Part shown: positions 23,129 through 27,673 of the stretch, piece by piece
How positions within the stretch are numbered: position 1 is the first letter of the stretch
Layout: each line of letters opens with the position of its first letter
Origin: RGIG3009 sp045595445
GTDB taxonomy: Bacteria; Bacillota; Clostridia; Oscillospirales; Acutalibacteraceae
DNA length: 27,673 bases
Direction of reading: 5' to 3'
Assembly (NCBI GenBank): GCA_045595445.1
Contig: JAZOAK010000027.1
Span: 1-27,673, forward strand
Program-made: the position numbers and the translations under genes
Notes under the pieces: model-generated
Databases searched by the model: none
Told to the model about the DNA's origin: nothing
What the model saw: only the letters and a program-made list of their open reading frames with translations

Positions 23129-23913
23129 CATTTCGAAATGACAGTCATAAAGCATTTCAAAATGAAAATAGGAACGCATTGCTCATTTCGAAATGAAAGT
23201 CATATATCATTTCGAAACGGGAATCATAAAAAATCTTTCAGCAGATTGTGCTGACCTGATATCGAAAAGTAAGTAATCTCGAAAGGACGGTCAGCACAAT
23301 CCTTTTTTAAGGGAAAGAAAATAATTTCAAAATATCATTTCGAAAAGATAGGTAATATATCATTTCGAAAAGTACATCATCAATCATACAAGAGCCATGT
23401 TTAATAACATCATAATTACAAATAAATTCATCTTTAAAGGTAATCTTAGATTAATCTATAATTACCCTATATGGCTCTTAAAAGGAAAGTCCGCAGGGCA
23501 TAATACACCCACTGTCAAAGGTCTCTGCAAACTTCCATTTCTTACTGATTCTTTATTGACGCGGGGTATTATGCCCTGCTAATCTCGGCTCTCCGACTGC
23601 GTCTCCGAGCCGTTTCTATCTGACTATCGTCCAATAGAAACGGCTCGTCTCCCAAAAAGAGAGTCATAAAGCATTTCGAAAGGACAGTCATCTATCATCA
23701 TAGAAATGATAGTCATAGCACCTGCTACTTAAGTTTCATCGTTACTTTCTTCGGCTTCCTGCAGCTTGTCATTCATAATACGAATGACAACTTGCAGAGA
23801 GCCGAGAAGCTTTAATCTTGTCCAAGTTTTGATTAGGCGCAGGTGCAACTTGCTCTCGAAAGGTAAATCATACACTCTCGAATAGACAGTCATAAATCAT
23901 CCCGAAGAGAAAG
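23129..23913. repeat. 24-bp repeat family interleaved with long inverted repeats
   Basis: Units of about 24 bp start CATTTCGAAA, carry GTCAT near position 16-20 and often abut one another. They occur at 23129-23152, 23153-23183 (longer), 23184-23207, 23208-23231, 23336-23360, 23361-23384, 23672-23695 and, degenerate, 23696-23717, 23853-23874 and 23875-23897. Between the clusters lie long hairpins: 23244-23301 (13-bp arms), 23391-23479 (9), 23493-23579 (14, GCAGGGCATAATAC), 23607-23646 (13) and 23718-23846 (8 plus a nested hairpin of more than 20 pairs). No gene is present. It may be part of a giant RNA, a protein-binding array or an origin-like region. Confidence 0.8.
23244..23308 (+). terminator. 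Possible plus-strand terminator with long loop
   Basis: GATTGTGCTGACC and its complement enclose 32 bases that contain two partial copies of the 24-bp repeat. CCTTTTTTAA follows on the plus strand. It could end the metG transcript, whose stop is about 280 bases upstream. No better terminator exists nearer, only an AT-only palindrome at 22996-23010. Confidence 0.5.
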
Positions 23914-23949
23914 TTCTGTTTTGGTATTCTGCTGTAAAATAAGGTTAGT

Positions 23950-24989
23950 ACTTGGCTTAATCTATTTACACTTTAACGCAAGATTAATAGATTTTCCGTG
24001 CGTGTTCTCCCCAATTCAAGAGTGCAAACAACCTTGTATTGTTTGCTGACGCTACGCCGAGTGCAAGGCATTTCAGCCCAGCCGAGACTAAACAACTCGT
24101 TCGGCGGGGATTTTCATTACCGATTAAATCCCGGAAACTTCGTATGCTATTTCCGTAAGGGCTGGAGAATTCCCTTAATGGACGGCAGCACCACCGCTTG
24201 AGCAGTTTTGTTTAACGACTTTAACTTAAAACGTCGTAGATTCCATAATTTTCGTCAATAACTTAGGCTGAACCCAAGCCTTCGTTATGCACCTCTTTTC
24301 GTTAATAAACTGCCATAAGTGAAGGCAGATCGCAGTCGAACAATCCTCGTTTCGTAACGGCTCTGCTATCCGCACTCTTAAATTCACATAGCCTTTGTGA
24401 AGGGCGTTGTATATCACGACCTTTCTTACTTATCTTCTTCAGACCACCGCGTGAAAGTGGGTTCTAATTTTTTGCGGAAATCATAAAACCGAGCAACGTA
24501 ATAGGTCGATTAAAAATGTGTCGCCTATCTTCCATATATCACCCTGTCCGTTGCCAGAACCGTGATAGCTCTTCAATTCCGTATTTCCAGTTCTTCGGTC
24601 GTACGGATAATCAGCCTTAGAGCATCGACTGATGAAGTCTAACCCGACTTCAAAGGTTTTCTGCTAGTGATTCTCAGTCCGTCGCAGAACTCAGACTGTA
24701 GCTCTCGGCACCGATCCTTTGGTGCAACTAACTTCCCATTTCAAATACAAAAATTAAAAACACTCCTTCATAACTCCGTCATACGCCAATTTTTGAGCGT
24801 ATCGACGGGAATATATTTGAACCTCGTTTAGAGGAATCAAAAACACCATAAAACAAAGAAAGACACCTATCACGAAAGATAAGTGTCTTTGTTTGCTTTA
24901 TCGTAAGCTTTACGAAAGAGCATACCAATACACTTAACCTTCTCAGTTTAATGTATTATTTGAATAACTCCTTCATTATTTTAAAGCTC
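23950..24989 (-). ncRNA. Candidate large structured non-coding RNA (about 1 kb or longer)
   Basis: No plausible protein is encoded, yet perfect short stems follow one another: 24777-24807 (10 bp), 24708-24725, 24675-24698, 24633-24652 (7 bp), 24537-24567, 24383-24401, 24310-24328, 24258-24288 (5+5 bp around a GA/AA loop on the minus strand) and 24024-24046 (8 bp). A multibranch helix 24074-24079/24159-24164 encloses three hairpins (24081-24105, 24107-24132, 24133-24154). A consensus promoter at 24996-25024 reads into it on the minus strand. Unpaired segments are purine-rich on the minus strand, and the CTTGGG/CCTAAG pairing uses a G-U there, both pointing to that strand. The size and ornate fold recall ROOL or GOLLD RNAs, but I cannot confirm family membership. 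The 3' end is undefined and may extend to about 23.2 kb. Confidence 0.65.
24854..24895 (-). other. Long imperfect hairpin near the 5' end of the RNA candidate
   Basis: CAAAGAAAGACAC..TATC pairs with GATA..GTGTCTTTGTTTG across a 6-base loop. The C/A mismatch seen on the plus strand becomes a U-G pair in a minus-strand RNA. T-rich flanks on both strands mean it could also act as a terminator. Confidence 0.65.
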
Positions 24990-24995
24990 GTATAT

Positions 24996-25024
24996 ATTAT
25001 ACAGTATAAAATTTACCTTGTCAA
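24996..25024 (-). promoter_or_regulatory. Consensus promoter driving the gene-free region
   Basis: Minus strand: perfect TTGACA at 25019-25024 and perfect TATAAT at 24996-25001, with 17-bp spacing. It is the best promoter in the window, and no protein gene lies downstream of it for 2 kb. Confidence 0.9.
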
Positions 25025-25191
25025 ATTGCTTATTGGCCTCTTATTTGCGATTACGCGCGATTAGAAGCGATTACAAGCGGAAAAGTGGTCGTTTTAATAT
25101 CGGTTTTGGTCTTTTTATATACATTTTGATACCTTTTTTGGTCTTTTTAAAAATTTTATGTACATTAATCTTTGTGATACAAAGTTTAAAA

Positions 25192-25216
25192 TGCCGCCTG
25201 CTAAATACCGGCGGCA
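25192..25216 (-). terminator. Terminator of the AraC/GyrI-like gene
   Basis: A TGCCGCC/GGCGGCA stem with an 11-base loop, followed on the minus strand by TTTTAAACTTT. It lies just after the stop at 25222, so the promoter at 24996-25024 starts a separate transcript. Confidence 0.8.
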
Positions 25217-25221
25217 AAATT

Positions 25222-26091
25222 TCACTTTTTAACAACAGGAATCCAGATTTCACTGTAATAATCCGGATCGCTCATATTTCCTTCGCTATATGCCTCAATA
25301 TCCATTTCATAGGTAGGCGTGTAGCTCGATGTCGGGAAAAACTCCGAGACAATCTTGTGCCATAGATCTTGGATCGCATTCGGCATTGCACCCTTGCACT
25401 CGAACACTGCCCAGGTACGTGCCGGTATGGTATTCCTGCGAAATCCCTCCGGTACGACAGCGTCCTTTGCATATGTTGCAGCAATAGAATAGTCAAAGGT
25501 TTTAGCGTTCTCAGGGAGATTGCCATAGCAAACGCCGAAAATGAACGTTCTGTCGGTCGTTACATTCATCAGTGTCTTCACGGTACCGTCCTGATGAGAT
25601 CTGCTCCAGAACTCAGGAATGCTTTTCGCGTTCGCAGAATCTTCGACGCTATGAGTTTCCACCTTCTCAATGATATCAAAGGCTTCCTTTTCAACAATTT
25701 TGTAGTTCATTACACTACCTCCGCTTAATGTGATTTTCACGGAAATTCGGGAAAAGGATTTGAGTTTCGAGCCGTCTTTCTTTGCTTCCGAGGGTGTAAC
25801 CCCATGGAATCTCGCAAAGGCCCTTGTAAAGCTCTCAGGGCTCTCATAACCGTACTTCAGAGCAATATCAATCACTTTGTCGTCAGAAGCACTGAGCTCA
25901 TCGCCGGCGAGTGTGAGTCTTCTGTTTCGTATGTAATCTCCAAGGGAAATACCACACAAAATACCGAATATTCTTTGAAGATAGAAGTTAGAGCAAGCAG
26001 CTTCCTTGGCAACCTCTTCATAGTCGATTTCTTCGGTTAAATGCTCCTCGATATAATTGATTGCGTTCTGTATTCCGGTAAGCCAATCCAT
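25222..26091 (-). CDS. AraC-type HTH regulator with GyrI-like effector domain (1)
   Basis: A 289-residue protein. The N-terminal AraC DNA-binding domain (about 5-105) has its two helix-turn-helices in IDYEEVAKEAACSNFYLQRIF and VIDIALKYGYESPESFTRAFARFHGVTPSEAK. The C-terminal part (about 125-289) is a GyrI-like/AraC effector-binding domain, with FIFGVCYGNLPENAKTFDYSIA and the closing YYSEIWIPVVKK. Members such as Rob/SoxS-like fusions and BltR-type sensors bind hydrophobic or cationic small molecules. The ATG has AGGAGG upstream, and a TATAAT at 26118-26123 gives a weak promoter. The gene is followed by a terminator. No obvious target gene is in the window. Confidence 0.92.
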   Translation of the reverse strand: MDWLTGIQNAINYIEEHLTEEIDYEEVAKEAACSNFYLQRIFGILCGISLGDYIRNRRLTLAGDELSASDDKVIDIALKYGYESPESFTRAFARFHGVTPSEAKKDGSKLKSFSRISVKITLSGGSVMNYKIVEKEAFDIIEKVETHSVEDSANAKSIPEFWSRSHQDGTVKTLMNVTTDRTFIFGVCYGNLPENAKTFDYSIAATYAKDAVVPEGFRRNTIPARTWAVFECKGAMPNAIQDLWHKIVSEFFPTSSYTPTYEMDIEAYSEGNMSDPDYYSEIWIPVVKK

Positions 26092-26175
26092 AGTATCCCT
26101 CCTTTCAGTATGATTACATTATAGCGTCAAGCCGAGTGTAATTCCTGACTTTACGTGCTCACATTTGCAAGCGTG

Positions 26176-27051
26176 TTATTTCAGTTCTACAGGGATCCAC
26201 ACCTCGTAGTATCGATTCTTCTGGCGAAGATCATGGTCAGTCCAGAGGTGCAGAACCTCGATGGCAAGGTCATATTTCTGCTTATACTCAGATGCAGGAA
26301 GCCAGGAGTCGAAGATCAGTTCAAACAACTTCGGGAATTCCTCCCAAGCGAGTCCACCACACTCAGTTTTGAATGCTGCATAAGTACCTGCAGGAAGCTT
26401 GCGCATTTCCAGCTTGTCTGTCTTGGTATCGGATCGCTCGCGGGCAATCATATATTTGCCATCCTGCCATACGCCGTACCACACACCATCATAGGATGTG
26501 CTGCCCGGATGATTCCATCGGCCCTCACAGAGCTGACCGGGAACATCATCGCAGTTATCTGCCCACATAGAGTGGCGCAGTTCTTCGCGAGTCTTGTAGC
26601 CCATACCCTCGTACTGCTTTGATACACCGTAAATTAAAGTATCTTCTAACTCAATAATTCTGAAATCCATTTCTTTTGCTCCTTTGATCATAATGTGAAA
26701 GGAAGCAGGTGGATATACTTTAAGGGAACCGCCACCTTTGCGATAAACTGACGGTGTAATACCGTGTTGTTTCGCAAAGGCTCTTGAGAAAGTCGTCGCA
26801 CTGTCATACCCATATTTCATAGCGATGTCAATGATCGGCGTCTTGCCATGCTGCAGATCCTGCGCTGCAAGAGTCAGGCGTCTGCGCCTCACATACTCAG
26901 TCAGCGTCATACCGGTCATATAGCTGAAGAACCGAATGAAACTGTCTGCAGTAACACAGGCAATGCCGGCTGCCGTATCAAGATCGAACTCTGCGCACAA
27001 ATTTGCCTCGATATACTCAATGGCTGCGTTCAGCTGTTTTAGCATATTCAT
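26176..27051 (-). CDS. AraC-type HTH regulator with GyrI-like effector domain (2)
   Basis: A 291-residue paralogue of the preceding regulator with the same plan. The AraC HTH pair is at about 10-110 (FDLDTAAGIACVTADSFIRFF, IIDIAMKYGYDSATTFSRAFAKQHGITPSVYR). The C-terminal GyrI-like domain (about 130-291) has EMRKLPAGTYAAFKTECGG and ends YYEVWIPVELK. I chose ATG 27051 because GGGAGG lies eight bases upstream; earlier ATGs precede that site. It lies about 85 bases before the other regulator, with a -10-like box between, so the two arose by duplication or were acquired together. The effector and targets are unknown. Confidence 0.92.
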   Translation of the reverse strand: MNMLKQLNAAIEYIEANLCAEFDLDTAAGIACVTADSFIRFFSYMTGMTLTEYVRRRRLTLAAQDLQHGKTPIIDIAMKYGYDSATTFSRAFAKQHGITPSVYRKGGGSLKVYPPASFHIMIKGAKEMDFRIIELEDTLIYGVSKQYEGMGYKTREELRHSMWADNCDDVPGQLCEGRWNHPGSTSYDGVWYGVWQDGKYMIARERSDTKTDKLEMRKLPAGTYAAFKTECGGLAWEEFPKLFELIFDSWLPASEYKQKYDLAIEVLHLWTDHDLRQKNRYYEVWIPVELK

Positions 27052-27127
27052 CTGTTTCACCTCCCGCATATAGTTTATCAAAAGTGCTTTTAGAATGACT
27101 GACTTTCCTTGGGCAGGAATTGTAGTA

Positions 27128-27673
27128 TTACAAAATACTGATTATTGTTTCCTTACACCATGTAAATAACAATGCAAATGCTTCGTCAAAGTCAAATTCA
27201 GTTCCATTACTTAAAGAAATTGCAGTATCCAGAACAAGTTTGTCCTTACCCGATAACACCTCTTGAAGTTCCTTTTTAGTACCAACAAATTTGCCGCTGT
27301 TCAAATAGTGTAAGTTCTGCAGTATAAAAAATACCGACTTATATGTCAACGGCAGCTTGGAAACGCTCTTTTCTTTTGGAGCGTGAATATATCGATGACA
27401 GATCTCGTGATATATGTTTCCCAGACTCATTTTCACAAAATTGCGCACATCAGTTTCTGTGTATTCAGAAACCAGTTTTGCTAACGTTCCATAGTAATCC
27501 TTCGTTGTATGAAGAAGATGACATATCTCAAGAGGATTCCAGTTTTGTAATTCTTCTATTCCGCAAATAAACCCACACGATTTATCATAATCTTCGAGGG
27601 AAGAGATTGCCTCTCTATATTTAGCAAGATCTGCAACACTCATATCGCTGATGACAACCATGATATCAATATC
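27128..27673 (-). CDS. Nucleotidyltransferase-domain protein (N-terminus beyond right edge)
   Basis: The visible 181 codons begin, reading from the window edge, with Asp-Ile-Asp-Ile followed by MVVIS. This DID pattern is the metal-binding aspartate pair of the polymerase-beta-like nucleotidyltransferase fold, whose GS motif must lie just outside. The rest is helical, with NIYHEICHRYIHAPKEKSV and YKSVFFILQNLHYL, as in NTase proteins with a C-terminal HEPN-like helical region. They transfer nucleotides to small molecules, RNA or proteins; some are antibiotic adenylyltransferases, others act in toxin-antitoxin pairs. An ATG at 27661 should not be taken as the start. The stop lies in a small AGTATT/AATACT hairpin. 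Confidence 0.75.
   Translation of the reverse strand, partial: DIDIMVVISDMSVADLAKYREAISSLEDYDKSCGFICGIEELQNWNPLEICHLLHTTKDYYGTLAKLVSEYTETDVRNFVKMSLGNIYHEICHRYIHAPKEKSVSKLPLTYKSVFFILQNLHYLNSGKFVGTKKELQEVLSGKDKLVLDTAISLSNGTEFDFDEAFALLFTWCKETIISIL

Noticed and set aside
23493..23846. Integron cassette array or retron
   Set aside because: No integron-type cassette ORFs and no reverse transcriptase; arms lack the conserved attC core.
23129..23913. CRISPR array
   Set aside because: The 24-bp units are often directly adjacent, spacers are not of uniform length, and no cas gene is present.
23998..24417. Small ORFs of 60-67 codons in the RNA candidate
   Set aside because: They overlap the stem-loops, have no ribosome-binding sites and show no protein-like composition.
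23950..24989. tmRNA, RNase P RNA, 6S RNA or tRNA
   Set aside because: I found none of their invariant motifs (tRNA T-arm, tmRNA acceptor, RNase P cores) on either strand.
25018..25365. 115-codon plus-strand ORF over the promoter at 24996-25024
   Set aside because: It runs through a terminator and the antisense of the AraC gene, with no ribosome-binding site.

Overview
The window looks like a chromosomal contig of an anaerobic, gut- or rumen-type Clostridia (Oscillospiraceae/Ruminococcaceae-like). This is inferred from the Firmicutes-style Shine-Dalgarno sites, the strong TTGACA-17-TATAAT promoters, the T-box-controlled methionyl-tRNA synthetase, the DUF4387/AtuA pair, the ferredoxin-linked aldo/keto reductase, DUF6440, and the large serine recombinase. 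About 1-16.9 kb is visibly GC-rich. From about 16.9 kb rightward the DNA is AT-rich and dominated by mobility genes and a gene-free 2 kb tract, so it looks acquired.

Layout. (1) 1-598: the 3' end of tuf, its terminator, and a gene-free stretch packed with hairpins and 57-bp direct repeats. (2) 598-6809: a catabolic locus. A GntR/UTRA regulator, a sodium:solute symporter, and a DUF4387 + AtuA-like (DUF1446) pair lie on the minus strand. A D-2-hydroxyacid dehydrogenase and a ferredoxin-type aldo/keto reductase diverge from them on the plus strand. The pair's promoter has a near-perfect 26-bp palindromic operator at the transcription start. (3) 6850-11283: a divergent AraC regulator and an operon of Gfo/Idh/MocA oxidoreductase, SDR epimerase, and a metallo-beta-lactamase-fold domain that runs in frame into a quinone oxidoreductase. 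(4) 11338-16247: an ECF sigma factor, an overlapping single-pass membrane protein (probable anti-sigma), a lipoprotein sharing that protein's extracellular domain, and a beta-propeller-like lipoprotein. (5) 16453-20.9 kb: DUF6440, a small hypothetical protein, a serine recombinase overlapping an XRE repressor, two tiny ORFs and a tyrosine recombinase. (6) 20.99-22.97 kb: promoter, T-box leader and a methionyl-tRNA synthetase lacking the C-terminal tRNA-binding module. (7) 22.97-25.02 kb: no gene. It holds 24-bp repeats interleaved with long inverted repeats, then about 1 kb of densely nested stem-loops downstream of a consensus minus-strand promoter; I read the latter as a large structured non-coding RNA. 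(8) 25.2-27.67 kb: two AraC-HTH/GyrI-like regulators and a nucleotidyltransferase cut by the window edge.

How the parts fit (inference). Regions 2 and 3 probably import and oxidise/reduce hydroxy- or sugar-acid substrates under local regulators; the substrate cannot be read from sequence. Region 4 is a self-contained envelope-sensing sigma system. Regions 5-7 resemble an integrative element or a hotspot carrying two recombinase types, an accessory MetRS and a giant RNA candidate. The RNA candidate and its neighbouring repeat/hairpin array are the most unusual things here.
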